Of a DNA stretch of 64,000 nucleotides, positions 53,172-61,256 are shown one piece after another. Origin of the DNA: Rhodococcoides kyotonense (GTDB lineage Bacteria > Actinomycetota > Actinomycetes > Mycobacteriales > Mycobacteriaceae); assembly GCF_900188125.1 (NCBI RefSeq), contig NZ_FZOW01000003.1, positions 1 to 64,000 of the forward strand, written 5' to 3'. How positions within the stretch are numbered: the stretch's first letter is position 1; every line of letters starts with the position of its first letter. A program made the translations under genes and the position numbers. The notes beneath the pieces were generated by a model, which saw only the letters and a list, made by a program, of their open reading frames with translations, was not told the origin of the DNA and ran no database searches.

Positions 53172-53855
53172 ATGCCCCAATGTGTCGCGACTACTGCGCA
53201 CGACAATCGTGGCAGGGGTGGCCAGCAGTGCGGACGCTACGCAGTGCGAGGGTCCGAGTTCTGCTTCGCACATGGCGGCGTCTCGAAGTCCGTCACTCCC
53301 AGCCTGATCGACACGCGGGTCGAGAACCCTGGCGTGTCGTGCACAGCGAGACGAACCGACGGACAACCCTGCGGCAACTACGCAGTCAAGGGCTCGGTCG
53401 TCTGCAAGAACCACGGAGGATTCGCGCCGCATACTCGTCTCGCTGCGTCCCAACGCATGATCGAGATGCGACTGAAAGCAATCGGAGTCGTGGACGGCAT
53501 GCTCGATGACCCTGCACTCGACCCGGCAATTCGACTCCGCGCTGCACAGATTGTTCTCGACCGATCAGGCATGGGACCAACGTCGAAGATCGAGCACGAG
53601 GTCGAGGTCAAGCCGTACGAGCAACTGCTGAAGGAAGGGACCGTCGTGCGTGACGTAGCTCTGCCTCCTGGCGAGAGCGACGCACAGCACGAGATCATCG
53701 ACGCAGAGGTCGAGGACGAGCCTGCTCCTGCTGCGCCAGCGGGTAAACCAGCCTTCGATCCCAGCAAGGTCTGGACGCACACCGAGGACGAGCAACCGCG
53801 CGAGCAGCACAACGTGGTGGCCTTCCCTCATCGACCAAATGGCACGCGTAACTGA
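53172..53855 (+). CDS. Double HGG zinc-finger protein, small-terminase-like
   Basis: 227 aa. Two copies of a C-x-C-G-x-Y-A-V-x-G-S-x-x-C-x-x-H-G-G finger are near residues 4-36 and 57-90 (YAVRGSEFCFAHGG and YAVKGSVVCKNHGG). A helical segment with DPALDPAIRLRAAQIVLDRSG follows, then an acidic, Ala/Pro-rich tail. HGG fingers with this helix pattern are found in proteins annotated as small terminase subunits in actinophages, which recognise packaging sites. The ATG at 53172 sits 2 bp after the previous stop. Confidence 0.6.
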   Translation: MPQCVATTAHDNRGRGGQQCGRYAVRGSEFCFAHGGVSKSVTPSLIDTRVENPGVSCTARRTDGQPCGNYAVKGSVVCKNHGGFAPHTRLAASQRMIEMRLKAIGVVDGMLDDPALDPAIRLRAAQIVLDRSGMGPTSKIEHEVEVKPYEQLLKEGTVVRDVALPPGESDAQHEIIDAEVEDEPAPAAPAGKPAFDPSKVWTHTEDEQPREQHNVVAFPHRPNGTRN

Positions 53856-53898
53856 CCAAAGGAGTTGCGCAGTTGCGCGTAACTTGTATGCTGTGGTT

Positions 53899-53946
53899 GA
53901 CCGGGAGGGGTTCTTCGGCCCCGCGAGTCAATCGTGACCCCCGGTC
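53899..53946 (+). ncRNA. Candidate structured RNA, three-way junction
   Basis: GACCGGG (53899-53905) pairs with CCCGGTC (53940-53946). Inside are two hairpins: GGGGTT/GGCCCC around CTTC (53907-53922) and GTCA/TGAC around ATCG (53927-53938). A promoter TTGCGC (53865-53870), 16 bp, TATGCT (53887-53892) would start transcription at about 53899. It lies between convergent genes, so a double terminator is the alternative. Confidence 0.4.
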
Positions 53947-53964
53947 TCCAAACTTCTTTCAGAT

Positions 53965-54834
53965 TCACACCACCACGGGTTCTCCCGAAGGCATCCACAT
54001 CACGCTCTGGCCTTGAGCCCCGCATTCGTACTCGTAGACTTTCCGATCAGCTGGTGGCCATGGGACAGGCTGTGCAGTCATCTCGGGGCAGTGGCCTCGC
54101 GGGAAGAGCTTGATCCCGTAGCCGTGCACCAACCCTCCTGCGCTCCGACGCAGATGCGGCCACAGCAATCGTGCGTAACCAGGATCCGAAGTGTTCATAT
54201 AACGCCCGAACGCACCAGCGACGAGATCCGCCATCTGCACTCCGACACTCTCGTCGGACGGCATGAACGATATGGACTCGATGATTCGATCGAACGGCAT
54301 ATAGAAGGAGCCCAGTCGCGTCGCCTGCCTGAGCGCTTTGTCGTCCGCCTGTTCCTCGTCAAAGAACACGAGCCCTTGGGTGCTGTGATCACCACAGTCG
54401 TGATTGATCCGCTCGAACAATGGCTTTACCGCGTGCATGATCGGCGAGGACGATCCCCATGTCTTGGACTGGTCGACCGCGATCACGATCACCTTGACCG
54501 ACGGGATCGACACCAAAGCGCGAAGGCACGAGTAGACGAGCGCACGTCGACGCGCGGCTTCGGTCAACCCAGCTCGAATCATCCAATGCGGCTTGTTGGG
54601 CTTGTTGTCCTTGCTGCGGCCAACCTGGCTGAACTTCAGCTCACTTGGGTACGACAACGGAAAGCCGTACGACACCGCGGCGTTCCTGACGACCTGCTGC
54701 ATCTTGGGCAAGTCATCTGCATCGATGCCGAATCCGCCCATGACGAAGTATGGCTTTGTCGGATCGTTGGCCCTGTCTCCAGAGTCATCGAAGTAGTACA
54801 GCCGCACGCGCCCACCTTCACCGTTACAGACCAT
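53965..54834 (-). CDS. DUF3800 protein
   Basis: 289 aa. LYYFDDSGD near the N terminus, an IAVDQSK strand with conserved Asp, FFDEEQADDKALR and the closing QMADLVAGAFGRY are the DUF3800 signatures, a family predicted to have an RNase-H-like fold with acidic active-site residues. DUF3800 genes are frequent in mobile elements and defence islands; the activity is unproven. The ATG at 54834 puts the motif near the N terminus; a GTG at 54864 is possible. Confidence 0.85.
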   Translation of the reverse strand: MVCNGEGGRVRLYYFDDSGDRANDPTKPYFVMGGFGIDADDLPKMQQVVRNAAVSYGFPLSYPSELKFSQVGRSKDNKPNKPHWMIRAGLTEAARRRALVYSCLRALVSIPSVKVIVIAVDQSKTWGSSSPIMHAVKPLFERINHDCGDHSTQGLVFFDEEQADDKALRQATRLGSFYMPFDRIIESISFMPSDESVGVQMADLVAGAFGRYMNTSDPGYARLLWPHLRRSAGGLVHGYGIKLFPRGHCPEMTAQPVPWPPADRKVYEYECGAQGQSVMWMPSGEPVVV

Positions 54835-54884
54835 TCGTTCCGGTGAAATTTCTACCACGCGCACTCGACAACAACCGTATGTCC

Positions 54885-54905
54885 TGTGGATAAACCTGTG
54901 GATAG
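54885..54905. repeat. Pair of DnaA-box-like sequences
   Basis: TGTGGATAA (54885-54893) and TGTGGATAG (54897-54905), directly repeated 12 bp apart between the DUF3800 gene and the membrane protein gene. Possible DnaA binding near the element's regulatory region. Confidence 0.4.
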
Positions 54906-54993
54906 TCCATGCGGACAGAGCACATCCGGTGCATAGTCTCCGGTGCTGTACCGGCCGATTGCGGGCAATCCAACCGTCAGGTATGACTTCTGC

Positions 54994-55404
54994 GTGGACA
55001 TACTGACAATCATTGGCACTGGGATAGTTGCATTCATTGGCAGCAGCGCTGCGACGGCATTAGTTCAGTCTTCGATCTCGAAGCGCGAACGCGAGACCAG
55101 GAGGAAGCAGGACCGCATCGCGAATTGGCAACGCGGCATTGAGGGACTGCGAGACTTCAACATCAACGACGAACACGAGCCGTACGAGGGACCCGATGCT
55201 GAACGCCACGAACTCGTGTGGAAGGACGCCCTCGACCTAGAAACAAAGGCGTGGTATCTCGACTACCAGTATGAGGCTCTGGAAGACGTCCGAAACCTGG
55301 TAGAAAATTCGCCGAGCGTATGGAAGAACAACGACCGTGCACGGGATCTGGTCAAAGCAATCATGCCGGACATCGCGCGGATACGCGAGGAATGGAAGGT
55401 CTGA
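54994..55404 (+). CDS. Small membrane-anchored protein, unknown
   Basis: About 136 aa from GTG at 54994. VDILTIIGTGIVAFIGSSAATALVQ is an N-terminal membrane segment, followed by a charged helical domain (SKRERETRRKQDR) that may be a coiled coil. A GTG at 54943 gives a longer form. Homology is not recognised. It is convergent with the methyltransferase gene, 30 bp away. Confidence 0.6.
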   Translation: MDILTIIGTGIVAFIGSSAATALVQSSISKRERETRRKQDRIANWQRGIEGLRDFNINDEHEPYEGPDAERHELVWKDALDLETKAWYLDYQYEALEDVRNLVENSPSVWKNNDRARDLVKAIMPDIARIREEWKV

Positions 55405-55434
55405 ACGCCGCGGCCGGACAGACCTTCCAGCAAC

Positions 55435-56721
55435 CTAGCTGACCTTCGAGCGCTGGGTCGCTATGTAGTCGTGGCGCAAGTGATCTTCCTGTCCGACAAA
55501 GCCTTTGAACTGGCCGAGCCGGTAAGCAACTGAGCCTTTGACATCGCCAACCTCGACCTCGAAGTCGCGTGCAAGGTGTGCAATTCGACGTTCGAGCAGA
55601 AGCGCGTCGAGACCGTGTTCGGCCAGCGACAGGATGCGTCCGGCTGTCACGAAGTCGTCAGCGTCCCGCAGAATTCGGTACACGTCATCGTGGACGTTTG
55701 CAGCAGCGAGTTCGGGCAGTTCCCGTTGCGCTGCTTGGCGATTGAACGCAGCAAGGATCGACTCGCCCACAGCCTGCGCGACTGGCGGCGGGAAGGCATT
55801 GCCGATCTGGCGGTACTTCGCAGTTTTGCCTCCTGAGAACTCCCACTCCCCCTCGGCCCAGCCCTGCAGCCGTGCGACCATCTCGATGGTCAGCTTCGGC
55901 GGGACGTTCTTCGGATGGAGCGCGCGACGAGCTGGCGCGTCGTCAGCGATCCCAAGTCCGTTCACGCCAAGCTCTGCCCACGCGCGCTTCGCACGAGTTG
56001 GACCCAGGTCAGCGCCGCCGTGTTTCTTACTGCCGCCGACCAAGGTTGGCCCAATGTCATTCGCGAGCGCGACCCACGCATCGAGGTACTGCCAGCCGTG
56101 CTCGCCCATCAGGTCGCGTAGCGCCTCGCCGACGGTGAGATCCGACTCGACAGGCTCGGGCCAGTGGAAGTATTCGGCGTCTGCCTCTTGCAGCGCAACG
56201 AGAACGAACCTGGGGCGCAGCTGCGGGACACCGAAGTCTGAGGCTTGCAGCAGTCGCCACTCAGCGACATAGCCCAGCTCCGCAAGCCGATCCAAGACGC
56301 GCTGGCGGTAAGCGGCGAAACGCGGCGTCGACAGACCTCGCACGTTCTCCAACATCAGCGCACGCGGCTTGATCTGACCAGCCAGCTCGACACCCCATGC
56401 GAACAGGTCGCGCTCGTCGGACGCGCCGAGCTGCTTACCTGCAATCGAGAACGGAGGGCAAGGTACACCTCCGGCCAGAAGGGCAACACCCTCGTAAGAC
56501 GACGGGTCCCAGACGTTGCGGTCGACTACGTCCCCCTCAGCGACCTTCCAGTCACGATTGTCGCGGAGAGTCTGGCACGCGTGACGATCCAGCTCGACAG
56601 CGAGCGCATGAGCGAATCCGGCCTTCTCAAGGCCCAACGCTTGCCCACCCGCACCTGCGCAGACTTCCACAACTTCGTACGTCGTTGCGGGTGCCTTGCG
56701 CGTCTTGCTCTTGCCGACCAT
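55435..56721 (-). CDS. DNA (cytosine-5) methyltransferase
   Basis: 428 aa. C5-methyltransferase motifs in order: EVCAGAGGQALGLEKAG (I, residues 19-35, SAM binding), GGVPCPPFS (IV, catalytic Cys 88), ENVRGL (VI, residues 125-130), QLRPRF (VIII), and KYRQIGNAFPPPVAQAVGESI (IX/X). The target-recognition region (about 190-260) differs among family members, so the methylated site is unknown. A 110-residue C-terminal extension is unusual. It is divergent from an HNH nuclease, which suggests a type II restriction-modification pair. Confidence 0.93.
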   Translation of the reverse strand: MVGKSKTRKAPATTYEVVEVCAGAGGQALGLEKAGFAHALAVELDRHACQTLRDNRDWKVAEGDVVDRNVWDPSSYEGVALLAGGVPCPPFSIAGKQLGASDERDLFAWGVELAGQIKPRALMLENVRGLSTPRFAAYRQRVLDRLAELGYVAEWRLLQASDFGVPQLRPRFVLVALQEADAEYFHWPEPVESDLTVGEALRDLMGEHGWQYLDAWVALANDIGPTLVGGSKKHGGADLGPTRAKRAWAELGVNGLGIADDAPARRALHPKNVPPKLTIEMVARLQGWAEGEWEFSGGKTAKYRQIGNAFPPPVAQAVGESILAAFNRQAAQRELPELAAANVHDDVYRILRDADDFVTAGRILSLAEHGLDALLLERRIAHLARDFEVEVGDVKGSVAYRLGQFKGFVGQEDHLRHDYIATQRSKVS

Positions 56722-56912
56722 AAGACCATCCTCCTACATCGCAGTCGTTCAGCACACCATTGGTCCGCCGATATGTTCGAGTCGCCTCGAACGGTCAACA
56801 GTAGTTGCCGCACGATTGCCGAACGATGCGCCGGTCCTTGACAGGCCGTTGCCGAACGGGCATCCTGTGATGACCGTCCGGTTTCGCATCGACTCGTTAG
56901 GACCCAAATAAC

Positions 56913-57623
56913 GTGACAGACAACGCATCCAAAGCCCCGTCCTCCGGCGCTCGTGTCGCCGCCTTCATCGCGCAGGTCGGCCTCGGAAACAAGTTCAGCA
57001 AGATGGACATGCTCGAAGCAGTCCCAGGCGTCTCGCAGGCTGATCGCCGTATGCGCGACCTGCGAGAAATGGGCTGGGTGATCGACAACTACAAGGTGAA
57101 CCCCAGCCTCAAGCCTTCCGAGTACCTACTACGCGAGATTGGGATTCGCATCGACCAGGGCGAGGCCCGCCCGAAGACGATGCGGAAGAACATCACCGGT
57201 CCGAAGCGGCGACGGATCTTCGAGCGCGACGGTCACACCTGCCAGGTCTGCGGCATTCCCGCAGGGATGGAGTACCCGAACGAGCCGGGCCGGACTGCTG
57301 TGCTGACGATTGGGCACATCATCCCGAACAACGACGGCGGATCAACTGACGACGACAACCTGCGCGCGGAGTGCACCCGCTGCGGAGACCAGGCGCGAGA
57401 CATTACGGTCGACCCGCCCAGCGCGCACTCGGTGTTCGTTCGGGCTCAGCACGTCGGCAGCCTGAAGGAGAAGAAGCGCCTCTACGGCTGGATGGCAGCA
57501 GGGCGTCGCACGTTGAATGACACCGAGCAGGTGTTCAACGATTGGGCGCGTCTGCCTCACGCACAACGTCTCGACGTCATGAACAAACTGGGGCAACAGG
57601 TCATCACGGAGATCGGAGATTAG
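56913..57623 (+). CDS. HNH endonuclease with N-terminal winged-helix-like region
   Basis: 236 aa. The HNH core is at 110-160: CxxC (110, 113), IGHIIPNNDGGSTDDDNL with His 135 and the N at 149, and CTRCGDQARD with the second CxxC (154, 157). Residues 12-75 resemble a winged helix (FSKMDMLEAVPGVSQADRRMRDLREMGW), suggesting DNA recognition. The neighbouring cytosine methyltransferase makes it the candidate restriction enzyme. GTG start at 56913 after TTAGGACC; TTGACA at about 56837 may be its -35 box. Confidence 0.88.
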   Translation: MTDNASKAPSSGARVAAFIAQVGLGNKFSKMDMLEAVPGVSQADRRMRDLREMGWVIDNYKVNPSLKPSEYLLREIGIRIDQGEARPKTMRKNITGPKRRRIFERDGHTCQVCGIPAGMEYPNEPGRTAVLTIGHIIPNNDGGSTDDDNLRAECTRCGDQARDITVDPPSAHSVFVRAQHVGSLKEKKRLYGWMAAGRRTLNDTEQVFNDWARLPHAQRLDVMNKLGQQVITEIGD

Positions 57624-58045
57624 TCCGTGTCGATGACGCCGCCCATCCATTGCAACACTTCAGCGTGTTCGCGAATAGCTTTCGCGTAGTTGCGGTTTGC
57701 GATTTCAGGCCATTCAGCCTCGGGAGGTGGGTCGAGGATCTCAGTTTGCCAAAGAAGCACGTACACGAGGTCAAACACAGAACGCTCGACCACCCCCGGC
57801 CTGTTCACGCGACACATCGTACTGACAATCTTGGTCACGTCGTTGACATTGGATCCCCGCGCTATGTACGTGGCATCGAAGAGCAGAACCCGACCAGACA
57901 CACACACGTTACGAATCTTCATCGTGGGCCGCCGCTGCGAATTGGTTCCATAATTCGATTGCAGCCAAGGTGCGCACTTTTGGGCCAAATCGTCTGTGGC
58001 GCAAGTAATCCAAAACCGCCAGTACATAGACTTTAGAGCCTTCAC
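57620..58045 (-). CDS. Hypothetical protein of the element
   Basis: 141 aa from GTG at 58045, chosen because GGAAGGAAGG lies 8 nt upstream. The C-terminal half (VSGRVLLFDATYIARG and SVFDLVYVLLWQTEILDPPPEAEW) reads like a folded domain; the N-terminal half is Trp/Cys-rich and less certain. No homology is recognised. The stop overlaps the HNH stop by four bases, so they are convergent. Confidence 0.5.
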   Translation of the reverse strand: MKALKSMYWRFWITCATDDLAQKCAPWLQSNYGTNSQRRPTMKIRNVCVSGRVLLFDATYIARGSNVNDVTKIVSTMCRVNRPGVVERSVFDLVYVLLWQTEILDPPPEAEWPEIANRNYAKAIREHAEVLQWMGGVIDTD

Positions 58046-58392
58046 GGCGGACGTGCCTTCCTTCCGAGGTCGTCGCCACGGCCCCAGAAAGAACACACGC
58101 CACCAACGACGTATGCCCTGCCTAGGACTTCGTTCGTTCGTGGCGCGGTCGCTGTCGAGCGACCACAGACAACATGGCACAGGCATCCGCTCGCCGTCAA
58201 GGACCGTAGAGCGGGGTCGTTGCGTTCCCTAGCGCTACGTGTCTAATGTTATTGGCAGTCGATCATTCGACTCCAACGCGAGCCGGTTCTCGGACCGGGG
58301 CATAGCGGATCACCACGGGCTCACAAACGTGGATTGAGATGGCCTCGCGACCTGGAAGTGAGCTTTCTGAACACCATTCAGGGAGCACCTCC
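58046..58392. other. Divergent regulatory region before the XRE operon
   Basis: 347 bp without a supported gene. It holds GAGCCGGTTCTCGGACCGG near 58285 (CCGGT/ACCGG hairpin), which may be the XRE operator, and a good ribosome-binding site (GGGAGC) before 58393. No clear promoter boxes could be fixed. Confidence 0.4.
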
Positions 58393-58656
58393 ATGTCCGA
58401 AAGTCGTTACGGCGTACAACCTCTCGCCCAAGTCCTTCAAGATCAGCGGTGGTCTTACACGCTGCTCGCAGACAAGCTCGGTGTCAGCCACCGCCAGGTA
58501 GGCAACGCAGCAAAAGGGTGGTCACGCCCGATTCCTGTTCTGCGCGAACAGTTGCCGACGATTCTTGGTGTACCGCTCGAAGAGCTGTTCACACCGGGAG
58601 CGCTCGAACCATTCGCCGCGCAGCCTGAGCACCGCCGCAAGCGTGTCAACGCATGA
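58393..58656 (+). CDS. XRE-family small DNA-binding protein
   Basis: 87 aa. A helix-turn-helix runs LAQVLQDQRWSYTLLADKLGVSHRQVGNAAKG, near residues 10-42, in the Cro/CI style. The start at 58393 has GGGAGCACC upstream. It leads the replication operon: its stop overlaps the next start as ATGA. It probably controls replication-operon copy number or lysogeny, or acts as an accessory replication factor. Confidence 0.78.
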   Translation: MSESRYGVQPLAQVLQDQRWSYTLLADKLGVSHRQVGNAAKGWSRPIPVLREQLPTILGVPLEELFTPGALEPFAAQPEHRRKRVNA

Positions 58657-58796
58657 CCGCCGACGAGTTCTCCGAACGCGCTCGCCAGTCTGCACGCAAA
58701 AGCGCTGTCGAGCAGGGAGTTCCAGAGACCGTCACGGACCCGACCGCGCTGCGACTGCTGCGCGCCTTGCTGCGAGGTGCTAATGCCAACACATGA
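58653..58796 (+). CDS. Small protein of the replication operon (47 aa)
   Basis: 47 aa, highly charged and helical (DEFSERARQSARKSAVEQG), no homology recognised. Its ATG overlaps the XRE stop (ATGA) and its end overlaps the next ORF start by 14 bases, an arrangement typical of translated, coupled genes. Confidence 0.6.
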   Translation: MTADEFSERARQSARKSAVEQGVPETVTDPTALRLLRALLRGANANT

Positions 58797-58938
58797 GAAG
58801 GGTCCCGCCAGCGGCAGCTTGGACGGGACCAATCCCAGGGGTTACAACACAGTTGATCGGCTGACCGAGCCTCTCGCAGTCGATTCTATCGGGCGTAATG
58901 CGTTGGCTGCCAGCGATGTACGGGAGTGGTCGCGATGA
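58783..58938 (+). CDS. Small protein of the replication operon (51 aa)
   Basis: 51 aa starting MPTHEKGPASGSLDG and ending VREWSR; no homology recognised. It overlaps the previous gene by 14 bases and the primase-polymerase start by four (ATGA), so its stop codon would couple translation of the large replication protein. It may be a coupling ORF and not a stable protein. Confidence 0.45.
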   Translation: MPTHEKGPASGSLDGTNPRGYNTVDRLTEPLAVDSIGRNALAASDVREWSR

Positions 58939-60962
58939 GCGCGGTTCTGGAGGAATACCTCGAACGCGGCTGGTCGATCTTCCCCTGCCACTCAATCGTT
59001 CATGGCAAGTGCTCGTGCAACAAACCCGATTGCGCCAGCCCTGGCAAACACCCACGGACGACTCACGGCGTGAAGGATGCGAGCACGGACCCCGCGCAGA
59101 TCGCCGCGTGGCATCGCGCCTATCCCAGTGCGAACTGGGCAGTGGCATGCGGTCCCATATCGAATCTGTTCGTCGTGGACGTGGACCGTAAGTCTGGCGG
59201 ATACGACTCGTGGAGTGCATGGACGCGGGATCACCCAGTACCGGACACGTTGACCGCGCTCACAGGAGGTGGAGGTAGGCACTTCTATTTCGCCCACCCC
59301 AGAGATCTCGAAGTCGGCAACAAGGTCGGATGGCTGACGGGAGTCGACGTTCGCGGAACGGGTGGGTACGTCATGCTGCCGCCGTCGAATCATCTCTCGG
59401 GAGGAACATACAGCTGGCGTAATCCCGACGAGAAGCCCGCAGTAACGCCGCTGACGCTCACGCAGAGCATCGCGCAGAACGAACGCGACGACTCGTCTGC
59501 TGAGCGCGTTGGTGGACTTCTGGAGGGCATAGCTGAGGGTGGTCGCAACGACGAGATTCATCGGCGCGCCGTCAAGGCGTTCGGCCAGCTCGGACCCGAC
59601 CAGTTCGACGCGGTGCTGCTACTGATGCAGCAGGCAGCCCGCAACAGTCCAGGCTCGACCCCGTTGACGGATCGGGAGATTCGCACAACCGTGGCGAGCG
59701 CTCAACGGTACGTCGCCTCGACGGGCGACTACATGCAGCAGTGGATGCGCGAATGGGGCAGCGGACATGTTTCGCCTGAAAGGGACGAGCTGGTCGAACG
59801 GCTCCTACGTGAGATGCGCGCCAGGGACAGGGCTAAACAGCTTTACGCAGAGGAGGTGTCGCACGCTGCGCGGTCGGAGGTCCCCGGCGTGGTGCCGCTC
59901 AGCGCGTCGGAGTTGCTGATCCTCGATGACGCTGTCGAGTACGAGTGGGTCATCCCTGGGCGTCTTCCGAAGGGCATTCGCCTGATCCTGACGGCGGACG
60001 AGGGAGCAGGCAAGAGCACGCTGCTGCGGTGGATCGCCGGTTCCGTTGCAGCGGGTCTCGACCCGTTCGATTGGGTCAACCGCCGTAGCTTCGAGCCACA
60101 GCGGGTGCTGCTCGTGGACGTCGAGAACCCGTATGACCTGTTCCAGAACAGGTTACGCGAGATGACCGAAGCATGGGAGGCCAACGGCGGTGATCGCGAC
60201 GTGATGCTCGGCAACCTGTTTTTCTTGCCGCGTTCAGACTTCGGACAGCCTCTCGCACTGGAAGATCCGCACGACGCTGAGCGGGTCCGAAAGTGGGTTG
60301 CAGAGGTCAAACCCGATCTGGTCGTTATCGGTCCGATCTACAAGCTGAGCGACCACAACGAACGTGAGGAGCCGTTCTTTCAGGCGATCACGCAACTCGT
60401 GGACGAGCTTCGAGACGAACACGGAGTGACCGTCATCATGGAAGCGCACACCCCGCACGACGCGGACACGAAGCGTCCTATCGGTTCGAGCGGTTGGAAG
60501 CGGTGGCCCGAGATGGGCTTCCATCTTGCGCGCACAGGCAGGCTGACCGAGTGGCGCGGCAACAGGTTTGGGACAGACGTGTCGTGGCCGTCGTCGTTGC
60601 GTCGCGCACCAGAAGGCAACGCTGCGTTCGACCTTGCGGTCACAGTGTCGGACAGCTCCGATCTAGGAGATGCGGCACGCGAGCACGATGACAAGGATAG
60701 GGCGCTCTTGGTGCGGTTACTCGATCTACTGTCGGAGATCGAGAACGACGGCGAGCGCACGATTGGCAAGCTGCGCACCAAGCTACGGGTCGGTGATCCC
60801 GCGTTCAAGGCTGCGCTCAGGCTCGGCGTCGAGCAGGGCGTTCTCGATGTGCGCGCGGACGGAATACGCGGAGCCAAGCGCGTTTTCGCCGATTTGAGCC
60901 GTTCTGAGGGTTCAGAACGGCTGGACGAGACGAGCCGTTCTGACGAGTCCAGAACGGCTTAG
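58935..60962 (+). CDS. Primase-polymerase/RepA-like helicase replication protein
   Basis: 675 aa. The N-terminal AEP prim-pol domain (about residues 1-175) shows FVVDVDRKSGG (metal Asp pair, 82-84), the GGGGRHFYF strand with His 116 and VDVRGTGGYVMLPPS. A linker follows; then a RepA-like hexameric helicase with Walker A TADEGAGKST (Lys 360), Walker B LLVDVEN and VVIGPIY. The C-terminal 80 residues may be a winged helix. Such fusions replicate plasmids and satellites independently of the host primase. Its end enters the AGCCGTTCTG array. Confidence 0.88.
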   Translation: MSAVLEEYLERGWSIFPCHSIVHGKCSCNKPDCASPGKHPRTTHGVKDASTDPAQIAAWHRAYPSANWAVACGPISNLFVVDVDRKSGGYDSWSAWTRDHPVPDTLTALTGGGGRHFYFAHPRDLEVGNKVGWLTGVDVRGTGGYVMLPPSNHLSGGTYSWRNPDEKPAVTPLTLTQSIAQNERDDSSAERVGGLLEGIAEGGRNDEIHRRAVKAFGQLGPDQFDAVLLLMQQAARNSPGSTPLTDREIRTTVASAQRYVASTGDYMQQWMREWGSGHVSPERDELVERLLREMRARDRAKQLYAEEVSHAARSEVPGVVPLSASELLILDDAVEYEWVIPGRLPKGIRLILTADEGAGKSTLLRWIAGSVAAGLDPFDWVNRRSFEPQRVLLVDVENPYDLFQNRLREMTEAWEANGGDRDVMLGNLFFLPRSDFGQPLALEDPHDAERVRKWVAEVKPDLVVIGPIYKLSDHNEREEPFFQAITQLVDELRDEHGVTVIMEAHTPHDADTKRPIGSSGWKRWPEMGFHLARTGRLTEWRGNRFGTDVSWPSSLRRAPEGNAAFDLAVTVSDSSDLGDAAREHDDKDRALLVRLLDLLSEIENDGERTIGKLRTKLRVGDPAFKAALRLGVEQGVLDVRADGIRGAKRVFADLSRSEGSERLDETSRSDESRTA

Positions 60963-61093
60963 GACGAAAAGCTCGTTTGCGCTGGTAGAGCCGTTCTGGA
61001 ACGGCTCGGAACGGCTGTCAGAACGGCTCACGTCGAGCCGTTCCGTTGAGCCGTTCTGGTCTGGTCTCTAGAGACCAGAACGGCAAAACGGCT
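60897..61093. repeat. AGCCGTTCTG repeat array, candidate replication origin
   Basis: The 10-mer AGCCGTTCTG occurs forward at 60897, 60933, 60989, 61049 and, shorter, 61036; its complement CAGAACGGCT occurs at 60913, 60950, 61019 and, shorter, 60999, 61009, 61076, 61087. Eleven or twelve sites in about 200 bp, in both orientations, overlap the end of the replication-protein gene. This is how iteron-type origins look. Several adjacent pairs form small hairpins. Confidence 0.7.
61060..61079. repeat. 20-bp perfect palindrome within the array
   Basis: TCTGGTCTCTAGAGACCAGA is perfectly palindromic, at the right side of the repeat array. It could be a nick or protein-binding site at the origin. Confidence 0.7.
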
Positions 61094-61104
61094 GGGACGA
61101 GAAC

Positions 61105-61221
61105 ATGAAAGACATGAGGCCAGGACCCTTGTACCTAGTTGAGGTAACCGCGATTGACGACGCCATTTCGCGACGAGAAGTCCGTCTCAAGCTCGCCCGC
61201 CCATACCGAACACCCACATAG
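61105..61221 (+). CDS. Small ORF after the repeat array (38 aa)
   Basis: 38 aa: it begins MKDMRPGP, then LYLVEVTAIDDAISRREVRL. GGGACGAG precedes the ATG. The length is short and no family is recognised, but codon use is like the neighbours. It follows the origin-like array and precedes the zinc-ribbon gene. Confidence 0.4.
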   Translation: MKDMRPGPLYLVEVTAIDDAISRREVRLKLARPYRTPT

Positions 61222-61256
61222 CCGGCCAGGTAGCCCAAACCCGAAGAGAGACAACG

